Translations under genes and position numbers: made by a program
The notes under the pieces: model-generated
What the model was told of the DNA's origin: nothing
The model's input: the letters and a program-made list of their open reading frames with translations, nothing else
The model's database searches: none
Shown here: piece by piece, positions 54,282 to 63,444 of the stretch
Numbering within the stretch: position 1 is the stretch's first letter
How the letters are laid out: every line of letters starts with the position of its first letter
From: Cytophagales bacterium WSM2-2
Lineage (GTDB): Bacteria; Bacteroidota; Bacteroidia; Cytophagales; Cyclobacteriaceae
Assembly: GCA_015472025.1 (NCBI GenBank)
Contig: BNHL01000001.1
Coordinates: 2,902,001 to 2,966,000 of the forward strand
Length of the DNA: 64,000 nucleotides
Direction of reading: 5' to 3'

Positions 54282-54400
54282 AGCTCAAATCTAAATGACA
54301 TCCTGTGAAGAACCGAATTGAACTAAAGTTAAGAGAAGATGCCTTTCAGGTCAAGTACCCCATTCTCAACGAAAACTAGCCTTCACTGCAATTTGATCAG

Positions 54401-54841
54401 TTATTGAGCAGTGTAGGTGGAGACCAGCTCGGCACTGCTGCCGTTAAAGATTGCAACGAACGTAACTTTCATCGTAGTTGCTGTAAGCAACGTAAGCGGG
54501 TAACCGTCTACTGTGCCGTCAGTATGAGTAATCATTACAACATTTGTACTCGGAATGAAAGCCCAGGTTGCCGTCTCCACAATTTGAGGATCTGTAGAAT
54601 TGCATTTCGTTGGCCCCTCGTCTACTTTGTATTTACCATCAGCGCTGTAAATGAAAAGATTATCGGTCAGGCAATCCGATATAGAACTGTACATATCTGT
54701 ACCACCGACGGTGAAGCCAGTTAGTTTCCATGTTTTGGAGATCAATGCTATGTTGATGCTGGGTGGAGGATTATTTTTAGTGCAAGCTCCTGAACCCAAT
54801 ATCATCAGACTTAACCAAACTCTCGTTGCAAGATTTTTCAT
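54401..54841 (-). CDS. Lipocalin-like lipoprotein
   Basis: A 146-aa lipoprotein from the ATG ending at 54841 (MKNLATRVWLSLMILGSGAC, lipobox GSGAC). The mature part starts NIALISKTWKLTGFTVGG, the common opening of lipocalin-like DUF families of Bacteroidota, and ends in antiparallel strands. No ligand can be inferred. Single gene, with no operon partner in range. Confidence 0.78.
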   Translation of the reverse strand: MKNLATRVWLSLMILGSGACTKNNPPPSINIALISKTWKLTGFTVGGTDMYSSISDCLTDNLFIYSADGKYKVDEGPTKCNSTDPQIVETATWAFIPSTNVVMITHTDGTVDGYPLTLLTATTMKVTFVAIFNGSSAELVSTYTAQ

Positions 54842-54920
54842 TTTGAATGCCACAATTTCATACGCGAACCTAGCAATTGACTGACGGAGAAACGAATAAT
54901 TTTGTTTCAAAGAGTAGTAT

Positions 54921-54951
54921 AAAAAAAGAAGCTACCATTGCTGGTAGCCTC
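54921..54951 (-). terminator. Rho-independent terminator of the phytase operon
   Basis: Read on the minus strand, GAGGCTACC pairs with GGTAGCTTC around an AGCAAT loop, followed by seven T. It closes the operon phytase - TonB receptor - beta-helix lipoprotein. Confidence 0.88.
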
Positions 54952-54973
54952 TTCGCTTTGAAATTCATCCGGC

Positions 54974-56557
54974 CTAATTCGCTGGCATGGCACCAATGTA
55001 AGATGAGGGTGCAGGCACCGTGTATGTATTTCCATTGATTGTCATTGAGCTTCCAACCGTAAACCCTGACTTACCTTTGTTCAAGGCAGGAGAAGCGCTT
55101 TGAAGGTGGTAGTCAGTTGTCCCCATAAAATTCACGCCTGTTGTATTCGCAGCGGTTGCTGAAGCGAACGTGCTCACAGCGAAGTTCACAAACTTAGGAT
55201 CGTTATCACCACTGTTGCCAGCCAGGTCATGCGAAGTTTCTTTATCGCCTGATTTGATAACGCCAGAACCGGGATAAAACTGTGTGGAGATTCCTGATTC
55301 ACTTCCATAATAAAGATTGTAACCAACGTAGATGTTGGTTGCATAGTCTGCATCGCTGGTAATCCGGGTTCCAAATTTACAGTTCACAATTGCATTGTTG
55401 TAGATCTGACCGCGCGCTCCTTTTTCATAGTTAATAGAGCCCCCGTGAGCGGAAGTTGCTGTTTGGCGATAGCCTGAATTGATGATGGTGTTGTTGAACG
55501 TGTTGATGTTGGTCTGAGGTGTGGTTGCCGTCCCGCTCACGTTAGAAATTTTCATTCCGTTGGTAGCGGTGCTAAAGATCACGTTATAAGCGACATCACC
55601 AGTGGTACCACTCTTGATATTGATTGCTTCACCGCCCGTTGAGCCACAAAGTTCATACACGTTGTTCGTGATGATTACCGTTCCACCTAACACACGCATG
55701 CCATCGTCTTTGGTGTATGCTATACGCGAATTTTGCATCACCAGTTTACCAGTGTTGCTTGTGAAAGCCAGTCCATATCTCGAAGCTCCGTCTGTGTAGA
55801 TTCCGGCTTGCTGGGATACATTCGCAGCGCCTGCAGGTGCTCCGGCATATTCAATATTAGTGTATTGTAAAACCATTTCGGTACAAGTAGTTGTAGCTTG
55901 TACTCCACCCCACAAACCGGCAAAGATGTTGGCGGTTGTGCGCTTGGCAACCGGAAGAGTGAAGAGAACCGGTTTATCTTTCGTGCCAATGCTGTACAAG
56001 TTTCCTTTAACAACAAATTCAGCGCTCCCTTGTGAGCCGTCTCCATCAAATATGACAGTCACTCCTTCCTGGATTGTCAGGGATTGACCTGCAGGAACTG
56101 TGAGAGATCCTTGTGCGATGTAGGTGGTATTCTTAAGCCATGTTCCGCTGACATCCCCTGCCGGAACATTTACCGGAGGCTTCGTGGTTACGGCTACTCC
56201 AACAGTTATTGAAGAGGTTTGCTTCCCGGCATCAATAGCCGTAATTGTGATCGTATAGTTTCCAGCTGCACTTGGTGCGATGTAGCTTACTTCAGCACCG
56301 CCTGTGCTAGTTCCTGTTCCCGTAATATTGCTTACTATAACTGTACCCTGATCTGCAGTTGCGGTCACATCAGAAAACTTTCCTGGTGCAACAATGGTCA
56401 GTTCAACTTTGTCAGAAGCGTCCGTAACGATAGCGAGGCTTGTTTTATCGGGTGTTACTTGTGGTGCCGGAGGTGGTGCATCATCTTTTTTGCAAGACGA
56501 AAGTATGAGCAGTCCCGCGAAGACTCCCGTGCTCAATAGCTGTGAAAGTGTTTTCAT
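54974..56557 (-). CDS. Parallel beta-helix lipoprotein of the phytase operon
   Basis: A 527-aa lipoprotein (signal MKTLSQLLSTGVFAGLLILS, Cys22 in SSCKKDDAPPPAP). An N-terminal Ig-like domain (~35-130, TDASDKVELTIVAPGKF) is followed by a right-handed beta-helix-like region (~170-430) with many short Asn/Gly-rich turns (NINTFNNTIINSGYR, YNNAIVNCKFGTR), and a C-terminal ending QSASPALNKGKSGF, typical of the choice-of-anchor/right-handed-helix surface proteins. It probably binds substrate at the cell surface. It sits 24 bp after the TonB receptor gene and right before the terminator. Confidence 0.8.
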   Translation of the reverse strand: MKTLSQLLSTGVFAGLLILSSCKKDDAPPPAPQVTPDKTSLAIVTDASDKVELTIVAPGKFSDVTATADQGTVIVSNITGTGTSTGGAEVSYIAPSAAGNYTITITAIDAGKQTSSITVGVAVTTKPPVNVPAGDVSGTWLKNTTYIAQGSLTVPAGQSLTIQEGVTVIFDGDGSQGSAEFVVKGNLYSIGTKDKPVLFTLPVAKRTTANIFAGLWGGVQATTTCTEMVLQYTNIEYAGAPAGAANVSQQAGIYTDGASRYGLAFTSNTGKLVMQNSRIAYTKDDGMRVLGGTVIITNNVYELCGSTGGEAINIKSGTTGDVAYNVIFSTATNGMKISNVSGTATTPQTNINTFNNTIINSGYRQTATSAHGGSINYEKGARGQIYNNAIVNCKFGTRITSDADYATNIYVGYNLYYGSESGISTQFYPGSGVIKSGDKETSHDLAGNSGDNDPKFVNFAVSTFASATAANTTGVNFMGTTDYHLQSASPALNKGKSGFTVGSSMTINGNTYTVPAPSSYIGAMPAN

Positions 56558-56581
56558 AAGTAGAAATTTTTGTTTTGGTTT

Positions 56582-59401
56582 TTAAAAATTATAGCGTACT
56601 CCGATGCGGTACGATTGATAGTACTGATCCCACCGCGTCAAAGTTGAACTTCTCGAATTTTGATATGGATAGTCGACTAAATCCTGATTATAAACTGGTT
56701 TCTTGATGTACACTTTGTAAGGTGAATTCAATAGGTTCTGCACTTTGACGAATATCTCGAAGTGTTTTCCAACTCTTTTTTCTGCTGATATGTCCATTTG
56801 CACGATCGACTTCTGCCATTGGTCTGTGTCCAGAAATGGAGAGACGTTCTCGATTCTCTCTCCGGTATAGACAAATGACACTTGTGCATTAACTCCTTTG
56901 CGCATGTCTTTGTACAGAAGCGAAAGGTTGCCGATGTGCTTGGCCTGACCTTGCAGCGGACGGGTTTGGTCTACATTGACGGGAATAATATTCGATGTTG
57001 GGTCATTTGGGTTTTCCCGAACGCGAATAAGTTTTGCTGTTGTGATCTTTGAATCGGTAAACGTGTAGTTGGCGCGAATACCAAACTTGTTGAAGTACCT
57101 GGTAAAATCAGCTTCGATTCCCCAGTTGTTGGCATCTCCATAATTACCGGGCTGAATAGCGAACTGACTTGTAGAACCGTATGGAACCAGTGCGTATTCG
57201 ATCGGATCGATAATTCGCTTATAAAATATTCCGAGCAGGAATTGTTCACTGGCGCTTGGAAAATATTCCCAACGTAAATCAAAATTGTGCGCCTGTATTC
57301 TTTTCAGGTTTGGATTTCCAGCAGCTGCGTAGTTTTCTGTAAAACTATTGTCGGTATAGTAGGGAACGATTTCAAAAAAGCCAGGCCTGCAAATCGCTTT
57401 GTAGTAAGAGGCGCGAACATTGACAAGTTCGGTTGGCATGTACTTCAAGTTGAGACTTGGCAGTACATCGGTATATTTTTGATTTTGCGATGGCGTTTCG
57501 GCAGGCTTGGGATAAAGGAGCGTATAACCCTGATCTGTATTTTCTACCCGAACCCCTGTCAGCATTTGTAATTTTTTAACGGGAAGAAATTTTACTTGCC
57601 CGTAATAGTCGAAGAGATTTTCATGAGCCTTGTAGTTCTGCTCATCCGACAAACTTCCCAAAGGATTGAGTACAACGAATTTTACATCACTGTAAATTTG
57701 CCAATCGGTTCCTTTGTATTGAGGGGCAGGACTGGGATCTAAATTGTATTTGTTGTAATAATTTTCTCTTTGCTTGTTTCGGTACATCGCGCCAAAAGTG
57801 AATGCGCCATTCCCCTCGCGAATGAATGCAGGTGAAAAAATGAAATTGATGTAACCCGTGTAATCCTGGTCGGTATTGTGATCCCATCGCCTGGGCAAGT
57901 TTCTGTCAACCGACTGAGGAGATTCTACAAAATTGACGAGTCCACTGGTCCGATTGAATTGCGCATTGTCAGGTTGCGCACTTTTAGCAAGAGAATAAAC
58001 AGCTGACCAGTTGAGAGAAAAAATCTTATCGGAAATAAAATGATTGCCTTGCAGCGTGGTGTTGAAAATACTTTGGTCAGTCACACGAGTGCGAGTCAGG
58101 TAGGAGTAAGCAGCCGAGCCGTTGGCCGGATCATAACCTCCTGTAGCACCGAGCTTGGTTTCTTTTGTATCGCGAGTTTGGGCTTGCAACATGCGGTAGT
58201 AACCGGAATAAAGTGTGAGCTTATGTTTTGAATTGATAGCGTAATCAAGATGCAAGTGAACTGCTTGGCGCATCTGCTGTGTAGAATAATTCCTTACCTG
58301 CATTGAAGTGAATTGAGGAAGGTTCGTTCCGTTGAAATCGATTTGGGTGTCGAACCAGACACTGTTCGTGCCCCTGTAAGAATTCTGAAAACTGCCAGCG
58401 AGCATCACGCCCAGCTTATCTTTGAAGTAGCGGTTACCGACAGAGATACTTGCGAGGATATCGGGAAGAGGTTTTACAGAAGTGATCTCCAGGTTCTTCT
58501 TTGAAAAATTGGAAACTTGTGCCTGATATAACGGACCATATTTCTCGGAAGGAGCTTGATAACTGATCACCGACCGGTCGAATTGTTGAAAGTCACGGTT
58601 GATGTTGATCTGGTTGTATCCAAGTTGAAGATCACCTTTAACTGACAATTGTTCTGGAGCTCCCTTCATGACCATGTTCACGGCACCTCCAATTGCATCG
58701 CCCTCCATTGCTGGCGTAAGCGCTTTGCTTACTTCAAGTCGCTCGAGTAGTTGTGAAGGGAAAATATCCAAAGGCACATACCTGTTTTCATTATCCGGGC
58801 TCGGAATTTTTATTCCATTGACAAGAGTGTAGTTATAGCGTTTGTCCATGCCGCGAACGATCGCATACTGAGGATCACCATTCGCATTACGAACCAGGGA
58901 AATGCCGGAAATACGTTGGATGACATTCGCTACAGTGATGTCGGGTGAGATTTCAATTGTTTTGGCAGAGACGATGTTCATTACCTGATTGGCGTTCTTC
59001 TCTGTTTTCCTGGCTTCGAGATCAGAACCTGATTCTGCTTTGACGGTCACCGTAATTTCCCCTAGCAATTGAGGATTTGGAGCCAATGAAAAATCGATAA
59101 CCGCGGCTTCTGACTCCGAAGAGATGGTGACGGATTTATCCTCAGGGAAATAGCCGATAAATGAAACTGTCAGGACATGCGACCCCACCGGCACATCGCG
59201 AAGGATGTAAGTGCCGTCCAACCCTGCGATCGCAAATTGCCCCGTTGATTTTAGCTGAATGCTCGCCCCCGTCATAGGCTCTTTGTTTTCATCCAGCAAC
59301 TTTCCTTTGATTGTTGCTGCCAAAACGATATGACCTGAAAGCAGAGCGCAGCTGACAACTACGCTTTTTAAAATATTCCTGATGATGCCAACGACTCTCA
59401 T
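56582..59401 (-). CDS. TonB-dependent outer-membrane receptor (phytase-associated)
   Basis: A 939-aa receptor with a signal peptide, a carboxypeptidase-regulatory-like domain (~28-115, TIKGKLLDENKEPMTGAS), a plug (~125-245, including NVIQRISGISLVRNANGDPQ) and a barrel ending YRIGVRYNF. There is no STN domain, so it does not signal through an anti-sigma factor. Co-transcription with a phytase 6 bp upstream suggests uptake of inositol phosphates, phosphate-bearing products or a bound metal (inferred). Confidence 0.9.
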   Translation of the reverse strand: MRVVGIIRNILKSVVVSCALLSGHIVLAATIKGKLLDENKEPMTGASIQLKSTGQFAIAGLDGTYILRDVPVGSHVLTVSFIGYFPEDKSVTISSESEAAVIDFSLAPNPQLLGEITVTVKAESGSDLEARKTEKNANQVMNIVSAKTIEISPDITVANVIQRISGISLVRNANGDPQYAIVRGMDKRYNYTLVNGIKIPSPDNENRYVPLDIFPSQLLERLEVSKALTPAMEGDAIGGAVNMVMKGAPEQLSVKGDLQLGYNQININRDFQQFDRSVISYQAPSEKYGPLYQAQVSNFSKKNLEITSVKPLPDILASISVGNRYFKDKLGVMLAGSFQNSYRGTNSVWFDTQIDFNGTNLPQFTSMQVRNYSTQQMRQAVHLHLDYAINSKHKLTLYSGYYRMLQAQTRDTKETKLGATGGYDPANGSAAYSYLTRTRVTDQSIFNTTLQGNHFISDKIFSLNWSAVYSLAKSAQPDNAQFNRTSGLVNFVESPQSVDRNLPRRWDHNTDQDYTGYINFIFSPAFIREGNGAFTFGAMYRNKQRENYYNKYNLDPSPAPQYKGTDWQIYSDVKFVVLNPLGSLSDEQNYKAHENLFDYYGQVKFLPVKKLQMLTGVRVENTDQGYTLLYPKPAETPSQNQKYTDVLPSLNLKYMPTELVNVRASYYKAICRPGFFEIVPYYTDNSFTENYAAAGNPNLKRIQAHNFDLRWEYFPSASEQFLLGIFYKRIIDPIEYALVPYGSTSQFAIQPGNYGDANNWGIEADFTRYFNKFGIRANYTFTDSKITTAKLIRVRENPNDPTSNIIPVNVDQTRPLQGQAKHIGNLSLLYKDMRKGVNAQVSFVYTGERIENVSPFLDTDQWQKSIVQMDISAEKRVGKHFEIFVKVQNLLNSPYKVYIKKPVYNQDLVDYPYQNSRSSTLTRWDQYYQSYRIGVRYNF

Positions 59402-59407
59402 AACTCC

Positions 59408-60514
59408 TTAAGGTTTTTTCATGGAGAGCGTTGATGTCTGAATGCCGTTAGGGGCGATGATCAGATCTTTTCCTGCCATGTCCTCCCACCGGTACAGCTG
59501 AAATGTTTTGTCGGTTGACATTCCGACAAACAGTCCCGATTTGAATTTTCCCGGAAAAGAAATGCTGGTGACTTCAGATCCGTCACTCTCCATAGTAGAA
59601 GTGTTGATCATTTTAATCAGCGGATGATCGTGAGGATTGGCATTTGTTCCTTCCCGGGGAAAAACCTGGAAACGATTCGATTGCTGATCGGAGACAAGGA
59701 TGTACCCCTTTCCATTTTTCAATGTATAAATGGAAATGCCTTCGTGATCTTGTGTGAATCCAGTGGTGCCGAACAGGGCGAGTTGCTGATTGCCTTTCTC
59801 AGCGCCTGCAAAGTATTTGTGAACCCCAACACCTTCGTCCGAATAATAAACATAACCCAGTTCATCATCCACAGCAATGGACTCGATTTCTTTTTTGCCA
59901 CTGTACTGGCCGAATTTTCTTACCAGTGAAGCCTTCACTAATCCGTGATCATTATCTTCTAGAAGGTATTGCCATAGATAACCGTCCGAAGGGCCACTCT
60001 TCCTGCCGACAATGGCGTAGATCTTTTTGTCTTCCGGATTTTTATAAAGAGAGATTCCCATCAGGTCACGGTATCCTTCGCCCTTTTCGCCTTCAAAAAC
60101 TTCGATACCACCGTTATCGATTGACTTCATGTCGGGTAAACTGAAAATCCGCAGCTTGTGAGTCATTCGTTCTGTAGCTACTGCGATGTCCACAGGTTTA
60201 TTATTCAAGATCAGGCCATACTCGATGTCAACATTGTTTGGACGCTTCAATCCCTTTACTGTTTTATCAACTTGGATCTTACCGTTCAGGTCAAATACAT
60301 AGAGTGCTCCATTTTCATCTTTGTCGGTGCCCACAATCAAACTTTTGGCAGTATCTAAGGGATTAATCCAGATCGCAGGATCGTCCGAGTCGAATTGAAC
60401 AGCCTCGGTAACGACAACCGGTTTTACTGCTTGTGTAGAAGAGTCGGCCGACTTAGATGGGGTGCAGGCTGCAATTGCAAAACCTGACGCGAGAGAGAGA
60501 AGTATTCTTTTCAT
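59408..60514 (-). CDS. Beta-propeller phytase (3-phytase) lipoprotein
   Basis: A 368-aa lipoprotein (signal MKRILLSLASGFAIAACTPS, Cys17). It matches the six-bladed beta-propeller phytase family, with the calcium/phosphate site segment FDSDDPAIWINP (~residues 42-53), IVGTDKDENGALYVFDLNG, RPNNVDIEYG, and the later YVYYSDEGVGVHKYFAG. It removes phosphate from inositol hexakisphosphate in a calcium-dependent way outside the cell. First gene of a three-gene operon; 15-bp direct repeats lie 64-112 bp upstream of its start codon. Confidence 0.9.
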   Translation of the reverse strand: MKRILLSLASGFAIAACTPSKSADSSTQAVKPVVVTEAVQFDSDDPAIWINPLDTAKSLIVGTDKDENGALYVFDLNGKIQVDKTVKGLKRPNNVDIEYGLILNNKPVDIAVATERMTHKLRIFSLPDMKSIDNGGIEVFEGEKGEGYRDLMGISLYKNPEDKKIYAIVGRKSGPSDGYLWQYLLEDNDHGLVKASLVRKFGQYSGKKEIESIAVDDELGYVYYSDEGVGVHKYFAGAEKGNQQLALFGTTGFTQDHEGISIYTLKNGKGYILVSDQQSNRFQVFPREGTNANPHDHPLIKMINTSTMESDGSEVTSISFPGKFKSGLFVGMSTDKTFQLYRWEDMAGKDLIIAPNGIQTSTLSMKKP

Positions 60515-60577
60515 TTGAAAAAATTGCGCTGCAAAGATGCCGTTGTCACTATCGGTGAATCAATGAAACGACATCAG

Positions 60578-60626
60578 CAAAAAGGCAACAAACCGTGTTT
60601 TAGGCTGTTATCAAAAAGGCAACAAA
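60578..60626. repeat. 15-bp direct repeat in the phytase promoter region
   Basis: CAAAAAGGCAACAAA occurs at 60578-60592 and again at 60612-60626, 34 bp apart start to start. The repeats sit between the split regulator gene and the phytase gene, upstream of the phytase start on its own strand, and are probable operator or activator sites. Confidence 0.65.
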
Positions 60627-60701
60627 AACAGAGAAAGTTGATTCAACAAATTGCAGCTCAGTGATTTGAGAATTGTTACCTGTAAATTATTTAATCATTA
60701 C

Positions 60702-60986
60702 TCAAAGACTACCGATGAAATGGGAGAGACTATCGCCCTGAGTCATGCCGAGTTTCTTGCGAAGACGATAGCGGGCAATCCGAAGGCTATCCGGAGAGAT
60801 TCCCAAAACAACGGCAATGTCTTTGGAAGGAATGTTCAATCGGATGAGCGAAGCCAGTCGCAAATCGGAGGGAGTCAGGTCCTGGGAGTTTCTTTGCAAC
60901 CGCTGGAAAAAGTCCTGGTGTACTTGCTCAAAAATCTGGCGGAAGTCGTCCCAGTCTTTATCCTGGACAAAATTCTGCTCGATCAT
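60702..60986 (-). CDS. HTH output domain of a split TPR-type regulator
   Basis: A 94-aa frame holding the C-terminal DNA-binding module of the TPR/LuxR-like regulators of Bacteroidota. Its WDDFRQIFEQVHQDFFQRLQ segment is the conserved linker and the helix-turn-helix is IPSKDIAVVLGISPDSLRIA followed by RYRLRKKLG. Its ATG overlaps the end of the upstream TPR frame by 29 nt. In intact homologues the two parts are one protein; here an extra base (C on the plus strand at about 60987) separates them. It may be translated from its own ATG by coupling, or the gene may be inactive. Confidence 0.7.
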   Translation of the reverse strand: MIEQNFVQDKDWDDFRQIFEQVHQDFFQRLQRNSQDLTPSDLRLASLIRLNIPSKDIAVVLGISPDSLRIARYRLRKKLGMTQGDSLSHFIGSL

Positions 60987-62346
60987 CTTTCACAAGTGAT
61001 TTAATTCCTTTGCGATGATCGCCCGGGCCATCTTTCAGAAAATCATTTAGTTTCTGCTGTATGTCTTCCAGGGTTTTATTCTTGGTGATGATATTCAGTG
61101 TATGTGAAGTGAGCGCTTTTGATTTCGTATCGAGTTCTTGCTGCAACCGTTGCTCGTGCAAATGAGTATTCTCGATTTCCGTGAGCATAAGTTTGTTTCG
61201 TATTTCATTTTGCTCAATGATCTCTTTGTTTCTTCTGATCTTCAGCCGCTGCCGACTGATCACCACACCTCCGAGCATTGCGAAAAGTGCAAGTGATGAT
61301 GCGAGTGTGGCCTTGATGGTATTGTTCAACTTCCGGTCCAATTCAAATTGCTGCAAGTCGTGATTCTTTCGCTCTATCTCGAACAAGGTTTGGAAAAGCG
61401 CTAGTTGACGAGTAGCGTCCTGTGTGTATAAATCCTGGTACATATTCCGGCCGATGTCCAGATTTTTGTAGGCGTTCTTAAAATCTCCTGTAAGGCTGTA
61501 GATCTTTCCCAGGTCTTTATAAGCGCTGCAGAGTTGATATTTGTCTTTGAGGCGGGTGGAAAGGTCTACAGCTCTCTTCGTCCAGTCGATGGCTTTGTCG
61601 TATTGCTGCGTCTTCCGGTAATTGTCTCCAATGTTATTGATGTTGACAATCATAGCCAAGCTATCGCGCGCAATTTCATTGAGTTTTAGTGCGCGCATAA
61701 AAAATTTCAAAGCCAGCTCGTAATTCTCAAGGTCCTCATAGATACTTCCGATGTTCTCAAGGATAGTGGCAGTGCCCTGAGGGTCATCATTCTTTTGATA
61801 AAACTCTAATGCCTGATTTTGATAAGAGAGCGCCTGTTCATACGATTTCTTTTTTTCATACAAATGCCCGATGCATCCAAAGGAAAAAGCGATTCCCTTT
61901 TCATCCTTCAATTCCTGGTAGAGTTGCAGCGCACGCTGATGAACTTCAAGAGCAAGGTTAGGTTGTTTGATATTATAATAGACCAGGCCAAGTTGATTCA
62001 GGTTCTCAGCATTCAGTCTTTTGTTATTCAGTCTTTTGAAGAGATCATCCGCCTTGAGGAGATTATTGATGGCCTCCTGGTAAACGCCTTGGTGGAAGAA
62101 GACCTTCCCAATGATGTGATAACTGTTGGCGATCCCCGGAAGGCAATTCTCATTGACTGCTTTTTGCCGGGCTTCATTTGCATAATGAAAAGCGGAATCG
62201 GGTAGAATGAATAAAAATCCCTCAGCTGTGCGGTTTAGTTTTTCAATTTTGTCACACTCGGTTTTTGAATCTGCCCGCGAAATGTTCGGAAAGAGAAACA
62301 GGACAGTCGCCAGCACCAGCAGAAATCCACTTTGCTTCACATGCAA
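60958..62346 (-). CDS. TPR sensor/regulator N-terminal part (frame broken before the HTH)
   Basis: A 462-codon frame. A signal peptide (LLVLATVLFLFPNISRA) is followed by six or so TPRs (~60-320, e.g. LNQLGLVYYNIKQPNLALEV, SYQNQALEFYQKNDDPQG), one transmembrane helix (ATLASSLALFAMLGGVVIS, ~340-358) and a cytoplasmic coiled coil (~365-445). It breaks after GIKSLVK; the natural continuation MIEQNFVQDKDW is found in the other frame if one G is removed. The last eight or so residues (DDRAEFCPG) are probably not native. It senses something in the periplasm and, with its HTH, probably controls the phytase operon downstream. Confidence 0.8.
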   Translation of the reverse strand: MHVKQSGFLLVLATVLFLFPNISRADSKTECDKIEKLNRTAEGFLFILPDSAFHYANEARQKAVNENCLPGIANSYHIIGKVFFHQGVYQEAINNLLKADDLFKRLNNKRLNAENLNQLGLVYYNIKQPNLALEVHQRALQLYQELKDEKGIAFSFGCIGHLYEKKKSYEQALSYQNQALEFYQKNDDPQGTATILENIGSIYEDLENYELALKFFMRALKLNEIARDSLAMIVNINNIGDNYRKTQQYDKAIDWTKRAVDLSTRLKDKYQLCSAYKDLGKIYSLTGDFKNAYKNLDIGRNMYQDLYTQDATRQLALFQTLFEIERKNHDLQQFELDRKLNNTIKATLASSLALFAMLGGVVISRQRLKIRRNKEIIEQNEIRNKLMLTEIENTHLHEQRLQQELDTKSKALTSHTLNIITKNKTLEDIQQKLNDFLKDGPGDHRKGIKSLVKDDRAEFCPG

Positions 62347-62419
62347 AGTTTATACAAGAGACACCGTTATCCGGCTCCTAGGATTTTACTAAAACGTTAA
62401 GTCTGTGTTAAGGGAGAAT

Positions 62420-63151
62420 CTATTTCCGAACAGAAAGTTCGCCAAATGTAAATTTGTCAACTTCAGCGCCTCCTCTGACCAGTACTTGTGACTCGCCAAA
62501 TGTCCGGAGCCTCAGGTTTTCTTCAGCGTTCACCTTCATGCGACTTTCTCCAAAAGTGGAGGATAGGATTTCAGCGCAACGAAGCGATTGCGTATCGATT
62601 TTATTTTCACCAAAGAGCTTGTATTTCAGCATTTCTACAGTTCCGCCTCTTACTTTAAGATCATGCTCACCGTACAGAGCGGCTTTAAAATTACTTACAA
62701 CGATTTCGTCAAATGTGATCTGGCATGCGCCATAGGCGCTGAGCTTAAATTTTTTATTCACAATAGCACCTTGTACATCCACATTTTGCTCGCCCCGCAC
62801 AATCAGTTTTTGCAGTGCACTGTAAGTAACGTAAGCCGTGATGGAAGCATGGCGGTATGCATTCCTTTTCATTGTTATGCCATCATGATTTTCGCGCACT
62901 CTTTTTTCAAGGAAGCGAGAGCCATCGAGGTAAATGCGGAGTGTCTTGTTTCTAACCGTCACATTGATTTTTGATGGATCTATATTTGAATATCTGATTT
63001 TTACTGACTCTTCTGCCCCGGGAACAAGCACTACATTAATTTTGGGCGATGCGATAATTCGCTTAAAAGGAGCCACTTTTTTTTCAAAGTCCTGGGCAGA
63101 AAGGCTCAAAAACGAGCAAATTGTCAATATTCCGGCGATAACGGTCTTCAT
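62420..63151 (-). CDS. DUF2807 (GIN-domain) exported protein
   Basis: A 243-aa protein from the ATG ending at 63151, where the signal peptide MKTVIAGILTICSFLSLSA begins; the 6 codons upstream are discounted. The mature protein consists of repeated short beta strands typical of the DUF2807 putative adhesin head domain (e.g. SKINVTVRNKTLRIYLDGS, KFKLSAYGACQITFD, AALYGEHDLKVRGG, and ENLRLRTFGESQVLVRGG). It forms a right-handed beta-stack, with no catalytic motif. It ends 74 bp before the TPR regulator starts on the same strand. Confidence 0.83.
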   Translation of the reverse strand: MKTVIAGILTICSFLSLSAQDFEKKVAPFKRIIASPKINVVLVPGAEESVKIRYSNIDPSKINVTVRNKTLRIYLDGSRFLEKRVRENHDGITMKRNAYRHASITAYVTYSALQKLIVRGEQNVDVQGAIVNKKFKLSAYGACQITFDEIVVSNFKAALYGEHDLKVRGGTVEMLKYKLFGENKIDTQSLRCAEILSSTFGESRMKVNAEENLRLRTFGESQVLVRGGAEVDKFTFGELSVRK

Positions 63152-63444
63152 ATGTATCATTTTAATCAAGACTCAGACTTCGTACAATAGGTTGCATTCA
63201 GTTATAAAAATAAACCAAATAGCCTCCAATTTTGGGCTCTTTTGCTTTTAAATGATACTCTGCGCTTGGGTGTAGAGCTTACGCTCAAGTACGATTTTAA
63301 TCCACATCGAGTTACCAGTATGCGCAGGCGGGGGCGTTAGCTCTTGCTGTCCAAGGATAAAAAATAACGCGACTAGTAGTCTGAAATAGACCACAAGATA
63401 ATTCACACTAAAACATAACGGCTAACTCCGCGTGCTTCGCGAAT

